From Flammeovirgaceae bacterium BBD 1991-12 (GTDB lineage Bacteria; Bacteroidota; Bacteroidia; Cytophagales; Cyclobacteriaceae), in the NCBI GenBank assembly GCA_001657315.1, contig LYSV01000009.1:23634-87633 (forward strand): a DNA stretch of 64,000 nucleotides. Direction: 5' to 3'. The notes beneath the pieces are model-generated. The model worked only from the letters and a program-made list of their open reading frames with translations. It was not told the origin of the DNA and did no database searches. Both the position numbers and the translations under genes were made by a program. Shown here piece after piece: positions 1 to 8,463 of the stretch. Within the stretch, counting starts at the first letter, position 1. Each line of letters begins with the position of its first letter.

Positions 1-2145
1 ACCGCAGCTTCCAAAACCGGTTTTTTTCAGTTTACCTTTCCGGAATCCGGGTCATCATCCGTACTCTTCGATGGGGTGTATGTTCCCGGGTATTATAAAG
101 TGATACCCGAAAGAAATGAAATTGAGGGTTACATGGTTATTGCAGGTCATTTCAGAAATCACTTTGTGGCAAGGTTTGATAAAAAAATTGAAACCTATGC
201 TGTGGATATGCTGCCCAATGTGATTGGTGCTGATCTGGTTCCGGACGGGTTTAAAGCGGCGTACTATAACAATGATAAATTGGAAGGAGAGCCTGATGTA
301 TTTGTGAACTATTCCGAATTGAATTACAATTGGTTGAAAGCACCGGCCGAAGGTGTTAAGGCTGATTTCTTTTCGGCGGTATACACCGGTACTCTTGTTG
401 CAAGGCATACCGGAGAACATACCTTCGAATTAACCACCAAGGATGGTACCCGAATGTATATAAACGACAAAATGGTAATTGACCAGTGGATGTACAGAGC
501 AACAGGTACAAACACACACAAAATGAACCTTACAAAAGGGCAGAAATACGATATACGTATCGAATATTATGACGGCTCAAGTACGACTGAGATGCAGCTC
601 AGATGTGCAGAACCGGTGGAGTTGGATCCTGATACCGGATCTCAAATGGCGCTTCAGGGAGCCGATGGGAATGCGGTATATGTGACTTTCGCTACCAGGG
701 ATCAGGAAAAGGTAAAGATGAAGGTGGGTACTTCTCTGATTGATATAGCACAGGCACGGGCAAATATGGAAGAAGAGTTTCCGGATTTCGACTTTAAAAA
801 GGCGGTAGTGCAGGGTGCTGATGTCTGGGAGGAAGAGTTAAATATGATCCACGTAGAGGGTGTCGAAGATGACAAGGCTATTTTCTATACAGCCTTAACC
901 AAATGTTTCGTAAATCCCCGCAACCTAAACGAAGGTGGCAGATACTTTAGTCCGTTTGATTTTAAGGTTCACGAAGGTGAAATGTACACGGACTTATCCA
1001 TTTGGGACACATTCCGCTCTTTGCACCCGTTATGGGTGATTTTAAAACCTCAGGAAACGACTGATATCATTAACGGTATGTTGAACACCTACCAACAAGG
1101 AGGTTGGCTGCCTAAATGGCCAAACCCATGGTATCGTAGTATTATGATGGGAACCCATGCCGATGCAGTTATTGCCGATGCTTACATAAAGGGTATTAGA
1201 GGTTTTGATGCTGAGTTGGCTTTTGAGGCAATGCTAAAAAATGCTACTGAAAAAGGGAATCGCGGATTTTCAGGCCGGGTGGGTATTGAATACTTTAATG
1301 AAATTGGTTATGTACCTGCTGATGTTTTCGGGCTTTATGGCGAACCTGTAGCAAGAACACTTGAATTTGCCTACGATGACTATTGTATTGCTCAAATGGC
1401 GAAAGCTCTGGGCAAAGAAGATCATTATGCCGATTTTATGAAACGTTCCAGGCGATATATTAATGTGTTGGATGAAGAAACAGGCTTGGTTCGTGGAAAA
1501 AAACGAAATGGTGAGTGGCTTCCTCCATTTGATAAAAGCATTAGTGTATGGGCACAGGGAACAGATCATGATGCAGAAGTATATTACAGGAATCATACCC
1601 TCTTGGTGCCTCATGATATTCCCGGGCTGGCAGAGTTTATGGGAGGTAATGATAAACTGGAGAGGTACCTGGATGATTTCTTTGAAAATGACATGTATTA
1701 TGTAGGAGATGAGTTTTCAATGCACGCTCCTTTTATGTATAATTCGATCGGTGCGCCATGGAAAACACAAAAGGTTGTGCGCGGGATACTGGCAAAATAT
1801 TTCTTCGATCATGCCGGCGGACTTCCAGGCAATGATGACTGTGGCCAGGTGTCATCGTGGTATGTGTTTGGCGCTATGGGTTTTTATCCGGCAAACCCTG
1901 GAGATCCGGTCTATCAAATTTGTAGTCCTGTATTTGATAAGGTGAAAATAAATGTAGGAGAAGGGAAAGTATTTACGATAATAGCCAATAGCAATTCAAA
2001 AGAGAATCTTTACATACAATCTGCCACGTTGAACGACAGATCCTACAATTTAAGCCAGATACACCACGAAGAGATTATGAAAGGAGGGGAGCTGGTCTTT
2101 GAAATGGGCCCTGAACCCAATAAGGGCTGGGGGTTGCTAAAATGA
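1..2145 (+). CDS. GH92 family alpha-mannosidase with PA14 domain, 5'-truncated by window edge
   Basis: The reading frame is open from base 1, so the true start lies upstream and the GTG at 76 is internal. A PA14-like carbohydrate-binding insert is visible early (translated from about base 250 to 610: GFKAAYYNN, the TGEHTFELTTKDGTRMYIN stretch). The rest matches the GH92 catalytic fold: the WDTFRSLHP motif, GGWLPKWPNPWY, THADAVIADAY, and near the C-terminus GNDDCGQ followed by SSWYVFGAMGFYP. The GNDD segment is where family members carry the catalytic-base aspartate. GH92 enzymes are Ca-dependent exo-alpha-mannosidases acting on N-glycans or mannans, usually in the periplasm or at the surface of Bacteroidota. 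The signal peptide would be in the missing part. No SusC/SusD pair is visible, so membership of a polysaccharide utilisation locus cannot be judged. Confidence 0.93.
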   Translation, partial: TAASKTGFFQFTFPESGSSSVLFDGVYVPGYYKVIPERNEIEGYMVIAGHFRNHFVARFDKKIETYAVDMLPNVIGADLVPDGFKAAYYNNDKLEGEPDVFVNYSELNYNWLKAPAEGVKADFFSAVYTGTLVARHTGEHTFELTTKDGTRMYINDKMVIDQWMYRATGTNTHKMNLTKGQKYDIRIEYYDGSSTTEMQLRCAEPVELDPDTGSQMALQGADGNAVYVTFATRDQEKVKMKVGTSLIDIAQARANMEEEFPDFDFKKAVVQGADVWEEELNMIHVEGVEDDKAIFYTALTKCFVNPRNLNEGGRYFSPFDFKVHEGEMYTDLSIWDTFRSLHPLWVILKPQETTDIINGMLNTYQQGGWLPKWPNPWYRSIMMGTHADAVIADAYIKGIRGFDAELAFEAMLKNATEKGNRGFSGRVGIEYFNEIGYVPADVFGLYGEPVARTLEFAYDDYCIAQMAKALGKEDHYADFMKRSRRYINVLDEETGLVRGKKRNGEWLPPFDKSISVWAQGTDHDAEVYYRNHTLLVPHDIPGLAEFMGGNDKLERYLDDFFENDMYYVGDEFSMHAPFMYNSIGAPWKTQKVVRGILAKYFFDHAGGLPGNDDCGQVSSWYVFGAMGFYPANPGDPVYQICSPVFDKVKINVGEGKVFTIIANSNSKENLYIQSATLNDRSYNLSQIHHEEIMKGGELVFEMGPEPNKGWGLLK

Positions 2146-2328
2146 TCCGGATACGTAAACACTCACCCGACATATCACCATATTAAGAACAGGATAATTA
2201 CCTTCTGATAAGATCATTGAACTTTACCGGATCAATAAGAACCTATTGATTTCAACGGCCAGGTAAGAATTCCCCTCAATACAAAGACCCGGCAACTCTG
2301 TATAGCCGGGATGCAATACAGGAATCCC

Positions 2329-2395
2329 GATAATTTCTGCTGACGATCTTCATTGGCGCGCCTGACCATCCTGATATTTAGTGATAATTTCTGCT
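2329..2395. repeat. Direct repeat in the 400-bp gap after the mannosidase
   Basis: The gap 2146-2546 holds no gene. It contains a 13-bp direct repeat, GATAATTTCTGCT, at 2329-2341 and 2383-2395. The second copy sits in a longer stretch (about 2350-2395) that resembles 35162-35218 (CATT(T)GGCGC ... CTGAT(T)ATTTTAGTGAAAATTTCTGCT), which suggests a degenerate dispersed intergenic repeat. A TACTTTG resembling, but one base shorter than, the Bacteroidota -7 element (TAnnTTTG) occurs near 2446; it is not strong enough to call a promoter. Confidence 0.4.
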
Positions 2396-2546
2396 TAAAT
2401 AACTGATAATATGACCTTTACAGCGTATTCTGCTGGTTTGTAGATACTTTGTATACGCCACACAAGTCATTTCCAGAAAAGTTTTTCAGAGTTTCGGATC
2501 GACAAACGGTTTGTCACTATTTCAAGACTTATTTAGATCATCAACC

Positions 2547-2930
2547 ATGGAAAATCAAAACTCAAAGCTTACTCTTTATGAGAGGATAGGAGGTAGGGAT
2601 GCCGTGAACAAGGCTGTAGAGGTCTTTTATGAAAAAGTATTGGCAGATGACCGGATCAATCACTTTTTCGATGATATCGATATGAAGATCCAGATCGAAA
2701 AACAAAAATCCTTTCTGACCTATGCGTTTAACGGACCGGTAAAGTATTCCGGAAAGGATCTGAAGAACGCTCATAGTCACCTTGTGACCAGAGGGCTGGA
2801 CGATAGTCACTTTGACGCAGTGGCAGGTCACCTTGAGAGCACGCTGATCCAGTTGGGGGTACCTCCAGACCTGATAGACGAAGTAATGACGATAGTGGGG
2901 AGTACAAAAAGTGATGTGCTCGGACATTGA
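2547..2930 (+). CDS. Group 1 truncated haemoglobin
   Basis: A 127-residue protein with the truncated (2-over-2) globin pattern: N-terminal LYERIGG, a B-helix FYEKVLADDRINHFF with Tyr28 at the usual B10 haem-ligand-binding position, FLTYAFNGP, and AHSHLVTRGL with His76 as the likely proximal haem ligand. Family members bind O2 or NO and often detoxify NO or sense oxygen in the cytoplasm. I chose the ATG at 2547; an in-frame TTG at 2511 would add 12 residues not typical of the family. The next gene begins 33 bp downstream on the same strand, and a second globin-like protein lies at 5683-6192, so a haem- or NO-related operon is possible (inference). Confidence 0.92.
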   Translation: MENQNSKLTLYERIGGRDAVNKAVEVFYEKVLADDRINHFFDDIDMKIQIEKQKSFLTYAFNGPVKYSGKDLKNAHSHLVTRGLDDSHFDAVAGHLESTLIQLGVPPDLIDEVMTIVGSTKSDVLGH

Positions 2931-2963
2931 AAACACCTGAAAATCAACCAACACTAAATAACT

Positions 2964-5153
2964 ATGAAACGATTTATTTTAGCTTATGGAATATTGCTTA
3001 CAGCAGTTCCACAAATGCTGTTTTCGCAATGGAATGAAACCGCTTCTATGCAGGGTGAGTTTGCCGGGGATCGTGCGGGTTTTGATGTCGATTTAAATGC
3101 TGACGGCACGATCATGGCCGTTGGAGCTATCTATCACAATGGAGCGAGAGGACATGTCAGAGTATTTCAATGGGATGGAATAAGCTGGAATTTACTGGGT
3201 TCTGATATAGAAGGTGATAATGCGGTCGATTTTGCCGGGTATGCGGTAAGTCTGAATGATGCAGGCGACCTCCTGGCTGTAGGCATTCGTCATAGTAACG
3301 ATAATGGAAATGAATCAGGCAAGGCACGGGTCTACCGGTACAATGGAGCAAACTGGGTGCAATTGGGAGCGGATCTGCTGGGAGATTCCACGGGGGATCA
3401 CCTCGGCCATGACGTAAGCCTGAATGGCAGTGGCACGCGGTTGGCGGTAAGTGCTCCCCACTATGACATTGGGCTTAACATGGTCGGCGTGGTCAGGGTT
3501 TATGAATGGAACGGATTTGCATGGGTCTTGCAGGGTTCGGAGTTGCGTGGTCAGCCGGATGATCAGTTTGGTATTTCAATAGATATGGACCGGAGCGGCA
3601 ACCGCCTGGCGGTCGGAGCTCCTGGTAATGGTCGTAGTACTGAGGTATTCGAGTGGATCGGTGGCGGCTGGGTTTCAATAGGTGGGGTCATATCAGGGTT
3701 GGGAAGTGCGGTTGGTTTAAATGATGAAGGGGACCGGCTGGCTGCTGGCAATCCAAATACAAGTGATGGTATAGGAGAGGTAGGAGTGTTTCTACTGAGG
3801 GATGAAGGATGGTCCCGGTTGGGAGAATATATCTCTGCTGAAGTGGCGTCTGACCTGTTTGGCGGAGCGGTTGCACTTGACTCGTTGGGTACTACTCTGG
3901 CCGTAGGGGCGTACTTAAACGATACCAATGGTTTGGATGCGGGTGAGACAAAAGTCTTTCGTTTAGTCGGCAATACATGGGTGCAGTTGGGTGCAGACCT
4001 AAACCCGACACTGGCTGACTCCCGGTTCGGTAATGCAGTAAGCCTAAGCAATAACGGCCGTCGGCTGGCAGTAGGAGCAAACAGAAGTGACGCCAATGGC
4101 AATAATTCAGGGGAGACGTTCGTCTTCGAATGGACAGATGAGTATACAGCCATTCCCGACAATAATTTTGAGCAGGCGCTGATAGATCAGGGTATAGACT
4201 CCGAAGGCATGCTGGATGGTCAGGTACTTACTGTGGATATAGCGGGTATCAATTTTCTTAATATAAGTGTTTCAGGGATCACCGACCTGACGGGAATTGA
4301 AGACTTTGAGGCGCTGGAGACACTCATTGTCAGCAACAATGCCCTGACCATGCTGGATGTAAGTCAGAATCAAAACCTGCTGGAGCTCTACTGTGACAGC
4401 AACCTTCTTACAGAACTGGAGCTGTCAGGTAATCCCAACCTTGAAGTGGCGTGGTGTCAGTTCAACCAGATCACCAATCTTGAGCTTACAGGCGCCCTTG
4501 GCCTGAGGGAATTGTTTTGCAGGAATAATCTCCTCACGGAAATAGAGATACAGGACCTTCCCAATCTGGAGGTACTTCATATCACTGATAATGAACTGGC
4601 GCAACTGGATATAACACCGGCCATGGCGGGTGACTCCCCACTCACCGGACTGTACTGTCAGAACAACACCCTGACCACGCTGAATGTAGTGGCGGGAGGT
4701 CAGCTGACCACCCTTTGGTGCTTTGATAATCCGGAGCTCTCATGCATCGAGGTACAGAATGAGGCCGATGCTACTGCCGGTGTGGGTATCTATGCCAACT
4801 GGCAGAAGGACGTGGCAGCGATCTACTCCGAAAATTGTGCAGGGCCTGCTCTGGCCCGTACAGCACAAGATGAAGATGACAACGGTGTAAACAATACGGC
4901 ATCTGATCTATCTATGATCCAGGCCATTGTTTATCCAAATCCGTCAAGGGGTAAGCTATACATCAATGCAGGGATACATCAGACTATTCTTGGTATTCGA
5001 CTCAGTATGTCTGGTGGCGAAACGGTGATGGAAGAAAAGGGGCCTTTCAGGGGAGAATATGAACTGGATATCCGGTCACAGCCACCGGGCATGTATATTA
5101 TTTATGTCACTACGGAGAAGGGGGCTTTTTTCCGTAAAGTATTGATCCTGTAG
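2964..5153 (+). CDS. Secreted FG-GAP-like beta-propeller and LRR protein with T9SS sorting domain
   Basis: 729 residues. A signal peptide (about residues 1-22, ending LFSQ) is followed by roughly seven repeats of 45-55 residues with the pattern 'L..G..LAVGA...D..G...G.V.VF.W.G..W..LG', typical of FG-GAP/integrin-like propellers (about 23-390). Next comes the sequence IPDNNFEQALID and a set of short leucine-rich repeats of Bacteroidota type (LTELELSGNPNLE; about 395-600). The C-terminus has a type A T9SS sorting domain: YPNPSRGKLYIN, then ending FFRKVLIL. It should therefore be exported and either released or anchored to the cell surface. The propeller and LRR parts suggest a binding or adhesion role; the partner is unknown. 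It sits between two globin-like genes on the same strand. Confidence 0.88.
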   Translation: MKRFILAYGILLTAVPQMLFSQWNETASMQGEFAGDRAGFDVDLNADGTIMAVGAIYHNGARGHVRVFQWDGISWNLLGSDIEGDNAVDFAGYAVSLNDAGDLLAVGIRHSNDNGNESGKARVYRYNGANWVQLGADLLGDSTGDHLGHDVSLNGSGTRLAVSAPHYDIGLNMVGVVRVYEWNGFAWVLQGSELRGQPDDQFGISIDMDRSGNRLAVGAPGNGRSTEVFEWIGGGWVSIGGVISGLGSAVGLNDEGDRLAAGNPNTSDGIGEVGVFLLRDEGWSRLGEYISAEVASDLFGGAVALDSLGTTLAVGAYLNDTNGLDAGETKVFRLVGNTWVQLGADLNPTLADSRFGNAVSLSNNGRRLAVGANRSDANGNNSGETFVFEWTDEYTAIPDNNFEQALIDQGIDSEGMLDGQVLTVDIAGINFLNISVSGITDLTGIEDFEALETLIVSNNALTMLDVSQNQNLLELYCDSNLLTELELSGNPNLEVAWCQFNQITNLELTGALGLRELFCRNNLLTEIEIQDLPNLEVLHITDNELAQLDITPAMAGDSPLTGLYCQNNTLTTLNVVAGGQLTTLWCFDNPELSCIEVQNEADATAGVGIYANWQKDVAAIYSENCAGPALARTAQDEDDNGVNNTASDLSMIQAIVYPNPSRGKLYINAGIHQTILGIRLSMSGGETVMEEKGPFRGEYELDIRSQPPGMYIIYVTTEKGAFFRKVLIL

Positions 5154-5208
5154 CAGGCAGGGGTGCGCAGAGCGCTATCAATCTGCACTAAACTCAACCT
5201 TAAAATTA

Positions 5209-5661
5209 ATGAGAACACGCGTAAAGAAGATAATGGCGTGGTCGTCTGTCCTGATCATCACGCCTCCTCTGGCATTGTTTTTACATGTGTACATGGTCAC
5301 CTGTTTTCCGGTACAGCCTGCCGGGAACTGGCACCTGACACGGATTGAATTCAGCCAGGTACCGCTTGATTCGCTAACCGCAGCCAGCGCCCTGCAGATC
5401 ATAGACCAGATACCCGGCGTGCTGAACAGTTACCTCAACCAGGAAAAAGGTACACTGGTCTACGCCACGGCAGCCGGCAGTTACCAGTCAGAGGAAGTTT
5501 TCAACAGATTTATACAGACAGGCTCATTTGAGGCTACCCGGTATATCCCGGAGGAAGGTCCGCTGCCTTCCGAAAGTTGCCCTGTTCTGAACAAAAGATC
5601 ACTGAGTTACCGGATGGGGGCATTTTTTCATGACCTTTTAAGTGAAGACAAAAACAAATAA
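5209..5661 (+). CDS. Membrane-anchored protein of unknown function (possibly ferredoxin-like/HMA-like fold)
   Basis: A 150-residue protein with basic residues (MRTRVKK) followed by one hydrophobic segment (about 9-30, SSVLIITPPLALFLHVYMV), so a membrane anchor or uncleaved signal is likely. The remainder includes the segment IDQIPGVLNSYLNQEKGTLV, which loosely resembles the beta-alpha-beta spacing of heavy-metal-associated domains, but the metal-binding CxxC is absent. I do not recognise the family. It lies 55 bp after the propeller gene and 21 bp before the globin-like lipoprotein, suggesting co-transcription. Two cysteines (in VTCFPV and SESCPV) flank the soluble part. Confidence 0.7.
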   Translation: MRTRVKKIMAWSSVLIITPPLALFLHVYMVTCFPVQPAGNWHLTRIEFSQVPLDSLTAASALQIIDQIPGVLNSYLNQEKGTLVYATAAGSYQSEEVFNRFIQTGSFEATRYIPEEGPLPSESCPVLNKRSLSYRMGAFFHDLLSEDKNK

Positions 5662-5682
5662 TTAAATCAAATACAGCAAGCA

Positions 5683-6192
5683 ATGAAAACAATCAAAACC
5701 TACATTACATCAATAGCCATTTTTTCGATCATGGTGCTTATTCCTCTTACATATATCGGCTGTAAGAAGGATGACGATGGTGACGAGCTTTCACTATATG
5801 AAAAATTAGGGGAAAGAGCCGGTATTGAAAGCGCCGTTGAGCAGTCAATCCTTGCCATTTCCTCAGACCCTGAATTGACTCCTTTCTTTGAAGTACTACT
5901 GGTGGATGAAGGGGGTATGGGAGCCGGCCTGGAAGCCTTAAAGGAAAATATAGCCGATTTCGTAGATGAAAATTCAGGTGGCAATGCAACCTATGCCGGA
6001 ATGAGCATGGCAGAGGCACATTCAGCCGCTAACCCCAGGATGACCAATGCCGGTGAGATCACGGATCAGGTTTACAATGCCTTCCTTGATGCCATGATCC
6101 AGGGGGCACAACAGGCAGGAATTTCAGACCAGTCTACGCTGGACGAATACCGGGACCTGCTTGACGATAGCAGGGATGATATTGTGAACTAG
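5683..6192 (+). CDS. Lipoprotein with a truncated-haemoglobin-like domain
   Basis: 169 residues. A signal sequence ends in a lipobox-like LTYIGC (Cys27) followed by a Lys/Asp-rich linker (KKDDDGDE), so it should be lipid-anchored in the cell envelope. After the linker the sequence follows the truncated-globin pattern: SLYEKLGERAGIESAVEQ, helical segments, then MSMAEAHSAANPRMTN, where His113 aligns with the proximal haem ligand of group 1 truncated haemoglobins (compare AHSHLVTRGL in the upstream globin). Globins are usually cytoplasmic, so an exported form is uncommon. The stop codon TAG at 6190-6192 lies inside the inverted repeat of the adjacent MITE-like element. Haem binding is inferred from the pattern only. 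Confidence 0.82.
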   Translation: MKTIKTYITSIAIFSIMVLIPLTYIGCKKDDDGDELSLYEKLGERAGIESAVEQSILAISSDPELTPFFEVLLVDEGGMGAGLEALKENIADFVDENSGGNATYAGMSMAEAHSAANPRMTNAGEITDQVYNAFLDAMIQGAQQAGISDQSTLDEYRDLLDDSRDDIVN

Positions 6193-6413
6193 TGTCGTGT
6201 CAATTGTCAAATGACGTTTAAACTATTTTTTCGGTTCCGTCCTTAAAGTCCGCAATCGGCAGTAAACAATCGGCAACCCCATATTTTACCCACTGTCCAC
6301 TGGACTCCGTGAGCCCTTTGTCTGTTGCCGACTGACCGGAAGCTTGCCAATACTGCAATTAGGATTCATCACCTTGCCCTATACGTCATTTGACAATTGA
6401 CTGGATACTAGTT
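6187..6413. mobile_element. MITE-like element with 31-bp inverted repeats, no coding capacity
   Basis: Bases 6187-6217 and the reverse complement of 6383-6413 match at 28 of 31 positions, including a perfect 19-bp inner block (GTCAATTGTCAAATGACGT). The 227-bp element contains further inverted motifs (CAATCGGCAAC near 6265 against GTTGCCGACTG near 6323, and GTCCACTGGAC in the centre), so the RNA or single strand could fold extensively. It encodes no protein. The left end overlaps the stop codon of the globin-like lipoprotein gene. No convincing target-site duplication was seen. A non-autonomous transposon remnant or REP-type repeat are both possible. Confidence 0.65.
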
Positions 6414-6504
6414 AAAAAAATCAAAGAATGTGAAGTGGGACAGTGATGGTTAAGTTAAGTTTGAACAGAGGGGTTGGTGTCATGGCCAACCTCTCTTTCT
6501 TTTG

Positions 6505-8286
6505 CTACAACTTATTCAAAAAATCACTAACATCGACTTCTTCAGACAGAGACAGCTTTTTTTTCAGCCGGTACCTGCTCATTCTGGCACTCTTTGTCTC
6601 GATATTAAGTATAGAAGCAATTTCCGGGTTTGTAAGTTTTATTTTTATAAGGGAGGCCAGCCGCCTTTCTCCCATACTTAAATGTGGGAACCTGGCTGTT
6701 AGCTTCTCCTCGAAGCCGGGGTGTACGGCGCTGAAGTAGTTATTGAAATTAGCCCAGTCCTTTTCGGCGGATCTGTTGAGGTTGATAATATTCAGGAGTT
6801 TCTGACAGTTGAACTCACCCTTCTTCCTCATGTTTTTCACCTCTTCCTCCATTTGCATAAATCCATTGTTCTTATGCACCATATTTAACGTATGGCTGGT
6901 GAGCTGTTTTTGGTTGAGCTCCAGCTTTTTTTGTAGCGACCGTTGTTTTGTTATTTGCCTGTTACGGTAAAATCCGAAAACGATCATCACAAACAAAATT
7001 CCGCCTGTCAGACTTCCTGTCATGATACGCCCGTTAAGTTGATCAATGATCTGCTCCTGTTTCAGTTGATCAATTTCCCTCCGCTTTTCCAATGTTTCCA
7101 GCTCTATTCTCAGATTATTGAATTTTCGCTGGCTGGACTCACTGAATATGGAATCCCTGTACAGATAATAAAGTCTTTGGTAATGATAGGCGGAATCATA
7201 GGCCTTTTGATCAAAGTATGCCTTACGTAAATGGAGCGACGCATCTTTCAGAGATGGTAAAAGGTTGTTTTTTTCTGCAATATGAAAGGCCTTTTGAGAA
7301 TAAAGGATAACGCTGTCATAGTCATGAAGCTGTAGGTATGCATAAGCAATTCTGTTGCAGATTATTTCCTTCTGATATCTGTATTTTGATTTTTCAACCA
7401 TTTTTAATATCCTGATAGACTCATTTATTCTGTCCTGCTTTATGTATATCCTGCACATATTGACGATGGCCCGTGTGATGATCGGGGTAAGCCTCGGATT
7501 ATCGGGAGGTGCTGTCTCCATATTCAGACGATAGTAAAAAAGGGCACTGTCATAGTCATTGTTTCGGTTATAGATATTGGCTATTAAATTATAGGTGCTG
7601 TGTATGCCGCGCACCAGCTTCCTTTCCTTGTCAATGGCAAGTGTGCGAAAAGCGTACTTCAGCGCCTCTTCTTTTTTGTCAGTTACATTGAACAATGTAG
7701 CGATGTTGGACATAGCCTCTGCCTGTCTTCTTATGGGTACATCATCAGAGGCCTCTGCTATTTTCTGTGAAGTAAGAAAGCGTTCCAATGCCTCGGGATA
7801 ATTACCCTGTATGGAATGGATAGTCCCTATGTTGCTATTCGCTACACAGATATAACTTTTGTTGTCTATTTTTTTAAATATTTCCAGTGCCTCTGTGAAA
7901 CACTGCCTGGCTTTTTCCGGACTGTTCAGCCGGGTGAAAACGCTTCCCAGAAAATTTTTAGCAAGACCATGCTCGAACGTCCCTTCAAAACCGGATTCTT
8001 CTGCCAATTTCAATGCTGTCAGAAGTTGTGTGGAAGACGAGTCCAGTTGATTGGAAAACAAATAACCTACCCCTTTGATCACCCGGGCACGAAGCCTGCC
8101 ATAGGTATAACCGATATCCCTGCTTATGGTCAGCATTTTGTCACCTATGGCTACGGTTGAGTCCGGCTTAAGATTAATTCCATTCAGGCCGAGATCAAAG
8201 AGTTCATCCACCTCTTTTTCAGTATAGGAAAATGATAAGGAACTGTATAACAGCAACAATACGATAAGGCATGAAGATTTTTTCAT
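6505..8286 (-). CDS. TPR-repeat membrane sensor with C-terminal HTH (Bacteroidota TPR-LuxR-like type)
   Basis: 593 residues. A signal peptide (about 1-21, VLLLLYSSLSFSY) is followed by TPR repeats (about 25-370, e.g. ALERFLTSQKIAEAS, EALKYAFRTLAIDKE), a coiled-coil stretch (about 380-415, LETLEKRREIDQLKQEQ), one transmembrane helix (about 425-445, LTGGILFVMIVFGFY) and a C-terminal helix-turn-helix region. The final part (FPHLSMGERRLASLIKIKLTNPEIASILNIETKSA) is the usual end of this architecture, in which periplasmic TPRs sense a signal and the cytoplasmic HTH binds DNA. The target is unknown. Upstream (8287-8463) is a 177-bp gap with repeated TGTAGAC motifs that could be regulatory. Confidence 0.88.
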   Translation of the reverse strand: MKKSSCLIVLLLLYSSLSFSYTEKEVDELFDLGLNGINLKPDSTVAIGDKMLTISRDIGYTYGRLRARVIKGVGYLFSNQLDSSSTQLLTALKLAEESGFEGTFEHGLAKNFLGSVFTRLNSPEKARQCFTEALEIFKKIDNKSYICVANSNIGTIHSIQGNYPEALERFLTSQKIAEASDDVPIRRQAEAMSNIATLFNVTDKKEEALKYAFRTLAIDKERKLVRGIHSTYNLIANIYNRNNDYDSALFYYRLNMETAPPDNPRLTPIITRAIVNMCRIYIKQDRINESIRILKMVEKSKYRYQKEIICNRIAYAYLQLHDYDSVILYSQKAFHIAEKNNLLPSLKDASLHLRKAYFDQKAYDSAYHYQRLYYLYRDSIFSESSQRKFNNLRIELETLEKRREIDQLKQEQIIDQLNGRIMTGSLTGGILFVMIVFGFYRNRQITKQRSLQKKLELNQKQLTSHTLNMVHKNNGFMQMEEEVKNMRKKGEFNCQKLLNIINLNRSAEKDWANFNNYFSAVHPGFEEKLTARFPHLSMGERRLASLIKIKLTNPEIASILNIETKSARMSRYRLKKKLSLSEEVDVSDFLNKL

Positions 8287-8314
8287 GGTTCACAGTGTTT
8301 CAGGATTTTTTAAG

Positions 8315-8420
8315 GTATGTAGACGTCAGGTTGATATCTACAGCTCAAAGTATTCGAGTTTAGGACCTATATACGAAATTTTTACTAAACTTTGGCGAAG
8401 TTGTAGACAGTATGTAGACG
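8315..8420. promoter_or_regulatory. Repeated GTATGTAGACG motifs upstream of the TPR-HTH gene
   Basis: GTATGTAGACG occurs at 8315-8325 and 8410-8420, and the core TGTAGAC occurs again at 8402-8408. The last two cores start 11 bp apart, about one helical turn. The repeats lie in the 177 bp between the unknown gene at 8464-10230 and the start of the TPR-HTH gene at 8286, so they could be protein-binding sites for its (self-)regulation. This is inference from position and repetition only. Confidence 0.3.
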
Positions 8421-8463
8421 CTTTGTGAAGCTTTACAGGGAGCGGAAAGTGATTGCTTGTTTC

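Noticed and set aside
2430..2460. Promoter call at TACTTTG before the globin gene
   Set aside because: It lacks one base of the Bacteroidota TAnnTTTG element and no TTG at the right distance is convincing.
3563..4162. Long minus-strand frame (199 codons) inside the propeller/LRR gene
   Set aside because: It is the antisense shadow of a strongly coding repeat protein, with Ser/Pro-rich composition and no recognisable domain.
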